From the NCBI GenBank assembly GCA_021802085.1, contig JAKAAZ010000008.1, positions 1 to 30,060 on the forward strand: DNA of 30,060 nt, given 5' to 3'. Within the stretch, counting starts at the first letter, position 1. Each line of letters begins with the position of its first letter. Shown piece after piece: positions 1-7,644 of the stretch. Under the pieces are notes generated by a model. The model was not told the DNA's origin. It saw only the letters and a list, made by a program, of their open reading frames with translations, and made no database searches. The stretch comes from Acidobacteriota bacterium. GTDB taxonomy: Bacteria > Acidobacteriota > Terriglobia > Terriglobales > Acidobacteriaceae. The translations under genes and the position numbers were made by a program.

Positions 1-415
1 GGTCGTAAGCGTCAATCCACGCCAGCGCCCACCAGCCTTCGTCATCGTCGTAGAGGTTGAGGAAGTTGGGGTGGGCAGTCTGCGCCTGGGTGAATGTGTT
101 GGCGATGGCGGGGAGATATTGTGTGCTGGCGGTGACTCGGGAGTAGTTGGCGAGCACGGTCATCGCGTTGGCGGCGTTCCACCAGCCGGATGGCGCGGCA
201 TATAGCCCCGAGCTTTGTACGTACCACTGCTGCAGGGTCTGGACGCCGTAGGTTGCCTGCTGAGAATAGCTGGGTGGTGCGGAGGAAGGAGTGCTGGCGC
301 TGCTGGAAGCACTGCTGCCGCCGCAGGCTGTCGCACCAACGATGCATAGCCCACATAGAAGCGCCATTTGCCGGACGGTTTTTTGCAACATGAGAGAACC
401 ACTATAACTGAACAT
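1..415 (-). CDS. GH76-like (alpha-1,6-mannanase family) lipoprotein, 3' end outside window
   Basis: This is the N-terminal part of a secreted glycoside hydrolase; the reading frame is open to the left edge. The protein begins with a basic stretch, a hydrophobic core and a Cys followed by a Gly/Ser-rich linker (GATACGGSS), which fits a lipoprotein signal. Just inside the edge it reads NLYDDDEGWWALAWIDAYD. The paired Asp residues followed by WWALAWI are typical of GH76 enzymes that act on alpha-1,6-mannan. I chose the ATG at 413-415 because a GAGG lies 9 bases upstream. An in-frame ATG at 389-391 is possible but has no clear ribosome site. It lies just downstream of a glycosyltransferase gene on the same strand. 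The family call rests on one motif, so the substrate is uncertain. Confidence 0.72.
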   Translation of the reverse strand, partial: MFSYSGSLMLQKTVRQMALLCGLCIVGATACGGSSASSSASTPSSAPPSYSQQATYGVQTLQQWYVQSSGLYAAPSGWWNAANAMTVLANYSRVTASTQYLPAIANTFTQAQTAHPNFLNLYDDDEGWWALAWIDAYD

Positions 416-456
416 TCTATGCAACCTCAGGAACGCAATTTGTCCGATGGGCTTTT

Positions 457-1656
457 TTACCATGCTTGTTCTCCTGTGCGTGTGGTAGAGGCAGGCGTGC
501 AAAGTTGTTGCAGAAGCTGGGCCCAGCGATCGCCGTAATCGTTCCATCCTCCCAGGTGCTGGACGCGGTCGAGCGCGGCGGCGCTCATTCTCTGTTGCAG
601 CGCGGGATTGTCGGCAAGCTGTTGCAGTCTATCGGCAAGCGCGACGGTATCGCGCGGAGGGACGATGAAACCTTCCACGCCGTCGGTGAAGAGATTTTCC
701 GCGCCGGAGTTGGACGTCGCGAGGACGGGACAGCCGCAGGCCATCGCCTCGCCCTGCACCATGCCGAAGCCTTCATCGATGCTGGGCAGCACCAGCACGT
801 GGCTGCGGCTGAGATATTCCAGCAGCTGGTTCTTGGGCACGGTGCCCGGCATCTCGACGTTGTCGGTGGGAAGCTTCGCGAGCACGGGCTTCATTTCGCG
901 CAGGACGCTGCCAATGAGGCGGAGACGCTTGCGGGGATGGCGAACGCGGGCAAATGCCTCCAGCAGATACGGGATGCCTTTGTGCAGACTGATCTGGCCG
1001 ATGAAGATGACTTGAAATTCATCGGGCGGCGGAGTGGCGACGGAGCGGAAGGCGTCCAGGCGCACGCCATAGGGGATGACCTGGATTTTTTCCGCGGGGA
1101 TGCCCTCGGCGATAAAGCTGCGCGCGGCGAAATTCGAGGGCACGGTGATGGCGTCGGCCATTGCGTATTGGCGCTCTTCACGTTCGGTGTCGCGGGGATC
1201 TTCCGTTTCGAGGGGAATCTTCCAGCGGTCGTACTCCTCCTGCATGACGCGGCCGCGATAGCGCGCGTGGGTAGAACCGCGGTCGCAGATGTATTTGCCT
1301 CCGCGCGATTGGACGAGCTGACCGGCAGTGAGGCCGGCGCCGGAGATGGCGATGAGCGCGTCATAGTGATGTTTGGACTGGGCGATGCGCCGCGTCATCC
1401 ATGTGTCGAAGGCAAGCGCGTTCCAATAGTCGAGGCCTTCCGTCCAGCGCGAGGGGTAGAGGCCGTAGCGGGCCAGCAGGGCGAGGCCCCCATGAATCCA
1501 GGGGAATGTTTGAACGTAATTGTGCGGAAGGCCTTCGCGTTGCAGCCGACGCCAGGGGTAGGTGGAATAGACAGTGTCTAAATAGTTGTAGCGGCGTAGT
1601 TGATGCGCCAGTTCGAAGTGGTGGAAGACGCCAAAGACCGCCTGAGATACGCGCAC
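457..1656 (-). CDS. GT4-family glycosyltransferase
   Basis: A cytosolic or membrane-associated transferase that would move a sugar from a nucleotide-sugar donor to a glycan or lipid acceptor. It has the GT-B two-domain layout. The C-terminal half carries the GT4 donor site: FIGQISLHKGIPYLLEAF (Lys226) and the E-x7-E pair Glu295/Glu303 in DEGFGMVQGEAMACGCPV. At 399 aa it is normal for the family. I placed the start at GTG 1654-1656, giving VRVSQAVFGVFHHFELA, because GGAG sits 5 bases upstream. A longer GTG start at 1695 would add 13 residues but has no clear ribosome site. It may be transcribed with the GH76-like gene 41 bp downstream. The acceptor cannot be told from sequence. Confidence 0.88.
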   Translation of the reverse strand: MRVSQAVFGVFHHFELAHQLRRYNYLDTVYSTYPWRRLQREGLPHNYVQTFPWIHGGLALLARYGLYPSRWTEGLDYWNALAFDTWMTRRIAQSKHHYDALIAISGAGLTAGQLVQSRGGKYICDRGSTHARYRGRVMQEEYDRWKIPLETEDPRDTEREERQYAMADAITVPSNFAARSFIAEGIPAEKIQVIPYGVRLDAFRSVATPPPDEFQVIFIGQISLHKGIPYLLEAFARVRHPRKRLRLIGSVLREMKPVLAKLPTDNVEMPGTVPKNQLLEYLSRSHVLVLPSIDEGFGMVQGEAMACGCPVLATSNSGAENLFTDGVEGFIVPPRDTVALADRLQQLADNPALQQRMSAAALDRVQHLGGWNDYGDRWAQLLQQLCTPASTTRTGEQAW

Positions 1657-1740
1657 TGCTTCTCCGTCCGGAAAAAGCAAACCCTGTTCTTGCACCTAAA
1701 GTATCAGGATGCGCGGCGGAGCACGAAGTCACCTCCGCCA

Positions 1741-1800
1741 GATGCCTCTGGATTCTTCGCTCGCTCAGGATGACTCATCTCATTTTTGAATGCAGTATCT
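1741..1800. repeat. Dispersed intergenic repeat, copy A
   Basis: About 60 bp between the glycosyltransferase and VWA genes. It reads CTCTGGATTCTTCGCT...GATGACTCATCTCATTTT and ends near CAGTATCTGT. It is nearly the reverse complement of the copy at 6669-6733, including the CATCTCATTTT extension, so these two copies form a subgroup of the family. Confidence 0.8.
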
Positions 1801-1812
1801 GTGCATTCGCCT

Positions 1813-3129
1813 CTAATGCGCGAGGGCGTAGTAGCCCTGGCGGGCCTGGACATGGAGCAGCTTGCCGTTTTGCCGGCACGTGACGCGAATGCGCCGGTAA
1901 CTGCCATCCTGGACGCTGTTGGAAGGGGTGTAGCTGGCCAGGTATTCGGTGCGCAGCTGGCTTTCGATGGTGTTGAACGCCGCGGGCAGGTTGCGTCCAT
2001 TCTTGCCGATGGGAAACAGTTCGCCGCCGGTGGCTTCCACCAGCTTGCGCATGGCGCCGGTGCTGGAGAAATCGAGCGATCCGTAGATGCCGGGATCTGA
2101 AATCAGCAAGACGTACACGATGGCGTCGGCCTTCTGGGCGGCTTCGATGGCGGATTGGAGTTTTTCCTGGCTGCCTTCATCCTGACCGTCGGTCAACAGG
2201 ATCAGCGCCTTGCGCCCGGTTTCCGGACGCAGTTTGTCGTTCGAGGCGAGATAGACGGCGTCGTACAGGAGCGTTCCCTTGGGCTTGGTGATGGAGGGAA
2301 TCGTGCCGTTGGCGTAGTTGGCGGAGCTGGAGTTGATCTGAGCAGCGTCGAGCGCCCGCTTCAGATCGCCGGGATTGCTGGTCCAGTCTGCCAGCATGTC
2401 GACTGTGACGTCGAACGAGATGAGGAAGGCTTCGTCGGTGGGTCGCAGGATGCGCCGCAGAAACGCGGCGGCGGCCTGCTGCTCCTGGGGTAGAACTCGC
2501 TCCTGGCTGAGGCTGGTGTCGAGCAGGATGCCCAGAGAGAGCGGCAGGTCGGTTTGCGCGGAAAAGTTCTTCAGCACCTGCTGTTTATCATCTTCCAGGA
2601 CATTGCAGTCGGCGCGGGTGAGGTTGGGGATGAGTTTGCCGTGCTGGTCATGGACAAGGAAAAAGAGGTCAACCAGATTTACGCTGACGCGGAGCGTGGT
2701 CAGAGGAGGGGAAGCTGGCGCCGGCGAACTGGAAGGTTGGTTTTGGGAGCTGCCGCCAGGGTTTTGGAAGTTCCCGGGTTGCGATGGAGATTCGGGCAGC
2801 GGTTGCGACTGGAATTGAGGTTGCGGTCCTGGCTGGGGCTCGGGCTGGAGGGCATTGGGCACAGCTTCACTGGGAGGCGCGTCGGGTTCGGGGGCCAATT
2901 GCGCCCGCAACGACGGCGTGGCCAACGCAAGGAGCAGGAATGTCAGAGCCAATGTGACCGACGGAAGAAACCGTGTAGCGCGGCGCGTCCATGTCGGGCA
3001 TCGATTCCAGTAGTTCAAGAATTTTCCCCAGACCTGCGCGAGCCAAATTGCAGCAAAAAGAGATATAAGAACTCTGGAGGGTTGGGTTCCCCGCAACCGG
3101 CGATTGAGGAGTGATCGAATATGAGTCAT
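1813..3129 (-). CDS. Secreted VWA-domain protein (acidobacterial VWFA-related family), intact MIDAS
   Basis: A predicted membrane-anchored or exported protein of 438 aa. It has two N-terminal hydrophobic segments (about residues 20-34 and 56-70, the second ending in a signal-peptidase-like LRAQ), a Pro/Gln-rich linker (about 80-143), then a VWA domain. The metal-ion adhesion site looks complete: DTSLS (204-208), Thr286 in KPKGTLLYD, and Asp314 in LLTDGQDE. The C-terminal stretch (YLASYTPSN...GYYAL) matches the acidobacterial VWFA-related family as I know it. The start is uncertain. I use ATG 3127-3129; ATGs at 3150 and 3183 are in frame, and none has a strong ribosome site. It is divergent from a second VWA gene. 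The function is unknown; protein binding is the usual inference for VWA domains. Confidence 0.85.
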   Translation of the reverse strand: MTHIRSLLNRRLRGTQPSRVLISLFAAIWLAQVWGKFLNYWNRCPTWTRRATRFLPSVTLALTFLLLALATPSLRAQLAPEPDAPPSEAVPNALQPEPQPGPQPQFQSQPLPESPSQPGNFQNPGGSSQNQPSSSPAPASPPLTTLRVSVNLVDLFFLVHDQHGKLIPNLTRADCNVLEDDKQQVLKNFSAQTDLPLSLGILLDTSLSQERVLPQEQQAAAAFLRRILRPTDEAFLISFDVTVDMLADWTSNPGDLKRALDAAQINSSSANYANGTIPSITKPKGTLLYDAVYLASNDKLRPETGRKALILLTDGQDEGSQEKLQSAIEAAQKADAIVYVLLISDPGIYGSLDFSSTGAMRKLVEATGGELFPIGKNGRNLPAAFNTIESQLRTEYLASYTPSNSVQDGSYRRIRVTCRQNGKLLHVQARQGYYALAH

Positions 3130-3266
3130 AAAAATAGTTTCGCGCTGCATTGACAACTCGGCTGGGCACTTTCTGCTTCCCACCGTACAATGAACAAGGA
3201 CAAGAACGGAAGAGCACCAAAGCGGAAATCGAGAAGAGATGGGAATTGATGCGGCCAGGATATTTC

Positions 3267-4658
3267 ATGATTGGAAGTAAAAGCTTTACCCGAATCTCCG
3301 GGAGGGATTCGGTGAAATTGGGGGCCTTATTGTTTGCGTGCCTGCTTTGGATTGCAGGACCAAGGGTCGAAGCTCAGGACGGGCAGCAGATGCCGAATGC
3401 GCCGAATTCGGGTCAATCCAACTCACCCGGCGGCGCACCGGGAGCGCAGGAACCTGGGATAGCCAATCCGTCTCCCTCCTCTCTGAGGTTGCCGAACCTG
3501 TTGCATGACGTGAGGCCGGGAGAAGGCGCTGTGCCGGGTCCGAACAGTTCCTCCGCCGGAACCACGACGGGGGCGGACCAGACCGCCACGCCCCCGGCAC
3601 AGACGCAAGCCGCGCCGACCAATGTTCCAGCTCCAGTGATGCCGGCGCAGGGCCAAGGGCCATCGGTGGCCACGTACACCCTGCGGACACGGGTGAATTT
3701 TGTTCTTGTTCCAGTCACGGTGACGGATTCGCACGGCGCGCTGATCCCTGGCCTGACGTACCACGACTTCCAAATCTACGAAGACGGCGTTCAACAGCGG
3801 CTCACGTTCTTTACGGAGGATCCATTTCCGCTGTCGGTAGCTTTCGTGATCGACCAGAACCTGCCCGCCGACACGATGAAGCTGGTAAACGAAGCGCTGG
3901 GCGCATTCCAGGGCGCATTCGCGCCGTATGACGAGGTCGCGGTCTACACCTACGCCACCCATGTCAACCAGGCGACTGGCTTTACCGGGGCGCAGAGCGA
4001 TCGGCTGACGGCCACGCTGGATCGGGTCAAGTCTCCCGGCCGTTACATGGAAGTTCCCACCGATACCGGCCCGCTGGCGGAGGGACCCATGATCAATGGC
4101 CAAATGGTGGATCCGAATACATCACCGCTGGGTCAAGGCAACTTTGTCGGCATCCTTCCCAAGGAAAGCTATGTGCTGAACGATGCGATTCTTCGCGCGG
4201 CGACCGACTTGGCGCAACGGGGCAGGGGGCGCAGAAAAATCATCTATGTCATCAGCGATGGCAAGAACCAAGGAAGCACGGCTTCTTTCGGAGAAGTTGT
4301 CCGCTACCTGCTGACGAACCAGATTGCTGTGGATGGAACACTGGTCGGCGAGTCTGCCATGCCGGTATTGGGCTTCCTCGATCGCTTCCACATTCCCTGG
4401 CAGATGGCCGACAATTTACTGCCAAAATATACCCTGGCCACAGGCGGCGTGCTGGATGCAGAGATGTCACGCAACGCGATCGAGGCGAGCTTCGCGCGGA
4501 TTGCCAGTCAGGTTCGCAACCAATATACCTTGGGCTATAACAGCCATATTTCCACGCTCGACAGCCGGTTCCGCAAGATTGAGGTTCGAGTTCTGCTGCC
4601 CAATGTGACGGTGCTTGCCGAGCAGGGTTATTACCCGACTGCCACAGCCAACCAGTAG
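3267..4658 (+). CDS. Secreted VWA-domain protein with degenerate MIDAS
   Basis: A paralogue of the divergently transcribed VWA gene, 463 aa from ATG 3267. AGGA lies 6 bases upstream of this ATG, which is why I prefer it to ATG 3249. It has a signal peptide (about residues 15-36, ending VEAQ), a long Pro/Ser/Gly linker (about 40-135) and a VWA domain. The domain keeps DSHGALIPGLTYHDFQIYED and ISDGKNQ (Asp331). The first metal motif is DQNLP (196-200) instead of DxSxS, so both serine ligands are missing and metal binding is doubtful. The C-terminus (QYTLGYNS...EQGYYPT) matches the family. The downstream permease starts 6 bp after the stop, so the two are probably cotranscribed. The function is unknown. 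Confidence 0.86.
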   Translation: MIGSKSFTRISGRDSVKLGALLFACLLWIAGPRVEAQDGQQMPNAPNSGQSNSPGGAPGAQEPGIANPSPSSLRLPNLLHDVRPGEGAVPGPNSSSAGTTTGADQTATPPAQTQAAPTNVPAPVMPAQGQGPSVATYTLRTRVNFVLVPVTVTDSHGALIPGLTYHDFQIYEDGVQQRLTFFTEDPFPLSVAFVIDQNLPADTMKLVNEALGAFQGAFAPYDEVAVYTYATHVNQATGFTGAQSDRLTATLDRVKSPGRYMEVPTDTGPLAEGPMINGQMVDPNTSPLGQGNFVGILPKESYVLNDAILRAATDLAQRGRGRRKIIYVISDGKNQGSTASFGEVVRYLLTNQIAVDGTLVGESAMPVLGFLDRFHIPWQMADNLLPKYTLATGGVLDAEMSRNAIEASFARIASQVRNQYTLGYNSHISTLDSRFRKIEVRVLLPNVTVLAEQGYYPTATANQ

Positions 4659-4664
4659 GGTGGC

Positions 4665-5606
4665 ATGACGGCAGCGGCAACCACCAGCGTTCTGGGCCTG
4701 ACGGCAGCCTTGATCTGGGGCGCGGCGGATTTCAGCGGCGGCATTGCGGCGCGTTATTTACGCGTGTACTGGCTGCTTGTGGTTTCTCATGGGTGCAGCC
4801 TGGCGGCTCTTGTACTGCTGGCTGATTTGCTGCGGAACCCCCTTCCAAGCGCGCATATTCTGGAATGGGGCTTGATCTCGGGCTTCGCGGGTGGGAGCGC
4901 GCTGCTAGCGTTTTACTACGCGCTTTCGCTGGGAGACATGGGTATCACGGCCGCCATTACCGGCCTGCTGACGGCGGCGCTTCCGGTGCTGTTTACGCTG
5001 GCGACAATTGGCGCGCCGAGCCGACGCCAACTGGTTGGGTTCGTACTGGCCGCCGGAGCCATCTGGTTGATCAGCAGCCAGCCAGGCCAAGTGGGCAAAG
5101 CCGGCCAGGAAGCAATCGAAGAGCAGAGAAAAAAACTCGGGTTGGCGATCATCGCGGGCCTGGGGTTTGGCGTGTATCTGATCGCCCTGCGGCAAGCCAA
5201 TGGCGGCGGACTGCTGTGGCCGCTGGCTGCGTCTCGTGTCGGCAGCCTGGCGCTGGCGATGGCAGGCGGTCTAATTTTCAGCCGTGGCCGGTTCACGGTG
5301 GAAGCGGAACCTGAGCCGCACACTCCGACTCTCGAAAATCCAAGGCCGGGTCGATGGAAGAGTGGCCTAGGACGCGCGAAGATCGGCATTGCCCTGGCGA
5401 TTCTCGCCGGCGCCTGCGACACCAGCGGCAATTTCTTTTTTGTCGCAGCAACCCGGACCGGCAGGCTGGATGTTGCGGCCGTGCTGGCCTCGCTGTACCC
5501 AGCTTCGACGATTTTGCTGGCCGTCTGGCTGCTGAAGGAGCGCACCAGTGCTCGCCAAGCGGTGGGCATGGCCACAGCATTGGTGGCGGTTGCGCTGATC
5601 TCTTGA
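4665..5606 (+). CDS. EamA/DMT-superfamily transporter
   Basis: An inner-membrane protein of 313 aa with about ten hydrophobic segments in two halves, the drug/metabolite transporter (EamA) layout. The first half opens with GLTAALIWGAADFSGG. The second half has FFFVAATRTGRLDVAAVLASLYPASTILLAVWLLKER, the usual EamA ending around the last helices. A soluble loop rich in Glu, Pro and Arg (about 205-235) separates part of the second half. The start ATG has GGTGG just upstream and lies 6 bp after the VWA stop codon, suggesting cotranscription. The substrate cannot be predicted; members export amino acids, nucleotides or other metabolites. Confidence 0.88.
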   Translation: MTAAATTSVLGLTAALIWGAADFSGGIAARYLRVYWLLVVSHGCSLAALVLLADLLRNPLPSAHILEWGLISGFAGGSALLAFYYALSLGDMGITAAITGLLTAALPVLFTLATIGAPSRRQLVGFVLAAGAIWLISSQPGQVGKAGQEAIEEQRKKLGLAIIAGLGFGVYLIALRQANGGGLLWPLAASRVGSLALAMAGGLIFSRGRFTVEAEPEPHTPTLENPRPGRWKSGLGRAKIGIALAILAGACDTSGNFFFVAATRTGRLDVAAVLASLYPASTILLAVWLLKERTSARQAVGMATALVAVALIS

Positions 5607-5697
5607 TGTGAAGAACAACACCCGGCTACGTTGAAGCCTGAATGGAGGCGAGCATCTTGGTCGGGACGTTGACGATCGGAGAAAAAGTTTTGATGTC

Positions 5698-5719
5698 CCA
5701 TCCTTTGCACAAAGGATGG
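5698..5719. terminator. Perfect hairpin between convergent genes
   Basis: CCATCCTTTG is followed after CA by its exact reverse complement. It lies between the ends of the EamA gene (plus) and tatA (minus). It is followed by GAGCACCC, resembling the tail after hairpins at 22155-22180 and 24114-24138, so it may be a repetitive palindromic element that also terminates transcription. There is no long T-run. Confidence 0.45.
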
Positions 5720-5750
5720 AGCACCCGAAGTCTTGTTAACACTGAGAAAA

Positions 5751-5960
5751 CTACTTGACTTCAGTAGATGTCGGGGTCGTCTTGGCAGGTTCCGGCTTCT
5801 CGGCGTCGTCGGAACTGCCGATGCCCTTGATGCCTTCCTTGAATCCCTTGATTCCCTCACCCAGGCCTTTGCCGAGGCCGGGAAGCTTGCTCGGTCCGAA
5901 GATCAGAAGCGCCACAACTAGAATCACTACCAAATGCCAGGGCTGTAATAAGTCACCCAT
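5751..5960 (-). CDS. tatA: Sec-independent protein translocase subunit TatA
   Basis: A 69-aa protein with the classic TatA design: a short N-terminus, one transmembrane helix (about residues 9-21, LVVILVVALLIFG), the FGPSKLPGLGKGLG hinge, an amphipathic helix, and a charged tail. TatA oligomers form the passage through which folded proteins with twin-arginine signals cross the inner membrane. No tatC is in the window, so the partner is encoded elsewhere. The truncated protein at 14145-14348 carries a possible Tat leader. The gene converges on the EamA gene. TatA and TatE cannot be told apart at this level. Confidence 0.93.
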   Translation of the reverse strand: MGDLLQPWHLVVILVVALLIFGPSKLPGLGKGLGEGIKGFKEGIKGIGSSDDAEKPEPAKTTPTSTEVK

Positions 5961-6129
5961 ACAATTTTCTCCCGCAGGCTAACTGGCCGCCCGCCTAACC
6001 TATCCACTGGTATTGTCGCACATTCGCACGCGGCTTGTAGATGGAGAGGCAAGGCTGCGTTGCGGCCATGAAACTCATCGATCGAGCCAAGGCGCGGACG
6101 GACCGAACCGGCCGCAACAGGAAGACCGC

Positions 6130-6579
6130 CTACTGACCGTCTGCCGCATCCCGCGTCCCGTCTAATGGATGTACGGTCGCGAGCCGATTGCGGATTTGCT
6201 CATAAAACTTCCAGACATTTTCGCCGTCGCCCATGGTCAGCCGCCGATAGACCTTCAACAATGGATAGAGTTGCGATCCCGACACCAGCAAGGTTGGCAC
6301 GGCCGCGGTGCCGCCAGGATATTGGATCAGGTCCCATCCGCCATTCCAGTAGCGGCGCACCACCTCGCCCAGATAGCCGCCCCATAACTTCACCTGCTCT
6401 TCCACTTTGTCATTCTCCAACAGGTTCAGATTGACGCTGACGCTGGCGAGAATAGTTTCCAGCGATTCAATGCTTTGCTCGGAGTAATCGAGTTCGAAGC
6501 CGAAGCGGTCGCGTGCAGTCCGCACGGCCTGGTCGGCACAGCTTTGCATCATGTCGGCGATGGAATCAAAGTCAGCCAT
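6130..6579 (-). CDS. Conserved-looking hypothetical protein
   Basis: A soluble 149-aa protein starting at ATG 6577-6579 (MADFDSIADMMQSCADQ). The frame stays open upstream, but that extension runs into dispersed-repeat sequence, so I reject it. The protein is acidic in its first half and contains KLWGGYLGEVVRRYWNGGW followed by a predicted strand region (TAAVPTLLVSGSQLYPLLKVYRR). The GGYLGE...W pattern recalls the DUF3806-like group, but I cannot confirm this by eye. No signal peptide or membrane segment is visible. No function is proposed. Confidence 0.7.
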   Translation of the reverse strand: MADFDSIADMMQSCADQAVRTARDRFGFELDYSEQSIESLETILASVSVNLNLLENDKVEEQVKLWGGYLGEVVRRYWNGGWDLIQYPGGTAAVPTLLVSGSQLYPLLKVYRRLTMGDGENVWKFYEQIRNRLATVHPLDGTRDAADGQ

Positions 6580-6668
6580 ACTTGACAGAGTAACAGTGGA
6601 GCGACAGGAACCGAATTCATCTGCAAGAACCAGGGCGCGGCGATTCTCTGCATCCGCTATAGCAGATT

Positions 6669-6733
6669 TACAGATACTGTAGTTGAAAATGAGATGAGTC
6701 ATTCTGAGCGAAGCGAAGAATCCAGAGGGTGAC
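6669..6733. repeat. Dispersed intergenic repeat, copy B
   Basis: Contains GAGATGAGTCATTCTGAGCG and, after AAGCGAAG, AATCCAGAGGGTG. It is the inverted counterpart of copy A at 1741-1800 and forms an inverted pair with copy C 25 bp downstream, so the transcript could fold into a long stem. Confidence 0.82.
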
Positions 6734-6757
6734 GGCGGCAATGACCAGGCGCATATC

Positions 6758-6826
6758 GTCTGGATTCTTCACTCCGCTGCGCGGAGCCTGCCCTGAGCGT
6801 AGCCGAAGGGTTCAGAATGACTCCCT
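6758..6826. repeat. Dispersed intergenic repeat, copy C
   Basis: Reads TCTGGATTCTTCACTCCGCT, then GCCCTGAGCGTAGCCGAAGG, then GTTCAGAATGACTC. It is the opposite orientation to copy B and carries an internal insertion relative to the other copies. It lies downstream of the GntR gene. Confidence 0.8.
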
Positions 6827-6860
6827 TCTTTCACAAATAACTACACCTACTGTCAATCCG

Positions 6861-7619
6861 CTACAGCAGGTCCGCGACAAAGCCGAAGGAATGTTCGCGC
6901 AACAACTGGCCGGCGTGGCGTAAATTTCCTGCGCGCAGGGCATCGATGATCGGCTGATGCGAGAGGATGGCGTCGGGCAACTGCTCCACCCGGCGCTGGA
7001 TATTCAAACGCGCTCGCATGCAGATTCCCAGAGACTTCCAGGCGCGGAGTATCTCTTGATTCTGGCAGCGTTCCATTATGCAACGATGAAAGTTACGATT
7101 ATGACAAGCCATCGCCTGCAGGTCGCCATTCCGCACGGCGACGCCCATGGAGGCGTACTCCTGTTCGAGATACTGAACCGCTTCGTCAGGAAATTCAGGG
7201 ATAAATTCCGTCGCAGCCTGCTCCAGGATTCCACGCAACTGGTATGCATCGCGCAGTTCGGTGGGAGACAGTTCGCGCACGCGTGCGCCCCGATACGGTT
7301 CCGACTTTACCACTCCAATGGCTTCCAGCTTGCGCAGCGCCTCGCGCACCGGAGCCTGGCTGACACGAAACTCGCGCGCCAGCGTCAACTCCTTGAGCCG
7401 CTCACCGGGCTGGTAGGTCCCATCCATGATGCGTTCGAGAATGGTCCATCGAACGCGGTCATGCATGCAGTTGCGATCGACAACCGTTCCGGCGACAGGA
7501 TTTCTGTCCATTTCTTCGGCCATCATGGATTTGATTTCTTCCGCGGCGGAAGACCGCGTCGCGTCGCTGGGGAGAGGTTCGGCGCTCAAGCCCGAGTTGA
7601 TTGCTTCGTTTCCGTTCAT
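6861..7619 (-). CDS. GntR-family regulator, FCD subfamily
   Basis: A cytosolic DNA-binding regulator of 252 aa. The N-terminal winged helix-turn-helix includes LTLAREFRVSQAPVREALRKLEAIGVV. The helical C-terminal domain is of the FCD type, with candidate metal or ligand residues in HNRNFHRC and later in HQPIIDALRAGNLRHAGQLLREH. I chose ATG 7617-7619 (MNGNEAINSG) because GGAA precedes it by 7 bases; an ATG at 7637 is in frame. It starts 25 bp after the outer-membrane factor gene and appears to be the last gene of the efflux operon, so it probably regulates that operon. FCD regulators usually sense small carboxylates, so an efflux target would be somewhat unusual. The effector is unknown. Confidence 0.87.
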   Translation of the reverse strand: MNGNEAINSGLSAEPLPSDATRSSAAEEIKSMMAEEMDRNPVAGTVVDRNCMHDRVRWTILERIMDGTYQPGERLKELTLAREFRVSQAPVREALRKLEAIGVVKSEPYRGARVRELSPTELRDAYQLRGILEQAATEFIPEFPDEAVQYLEQEYASMGVAVRNGDLQAMACHNRNFHRCIMERCQNQEILRAWKSLGICMRARLNIQRRVEQLPDAILSHQPIIDALRAGNLRHAGQLLREHSFGFVADLL

Positions 7620-7644
7620 CGATCGTTTCCATTCCAAAGCCGGT

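Noticed and set aside
466..1581. Long plus-strand frame (371 codons) across the glycosyltransferase gene
   Set aside because: It lies antisense to a gene with clear GT4 motifs, is low-complexity in composition and shows no domain; it is a by-product of GC-rich codon use.
6068..6136. Tiny plus-strand frame MKLIDRAKARTDRTGRNRKT
   Set aside because: Only 22 codons, no ribosome site and no coupling partner; kept out of the gene list. The 5961-6129 gap otherwise shows nothing clear.
6580..6741. Upstream extension of the 149-aa hypothetical protein to ATG 6741
   Set aside because: The extension is translated repeat sequence (FFASLRMTHLIF) found at other loci, so it is not part of the protein.
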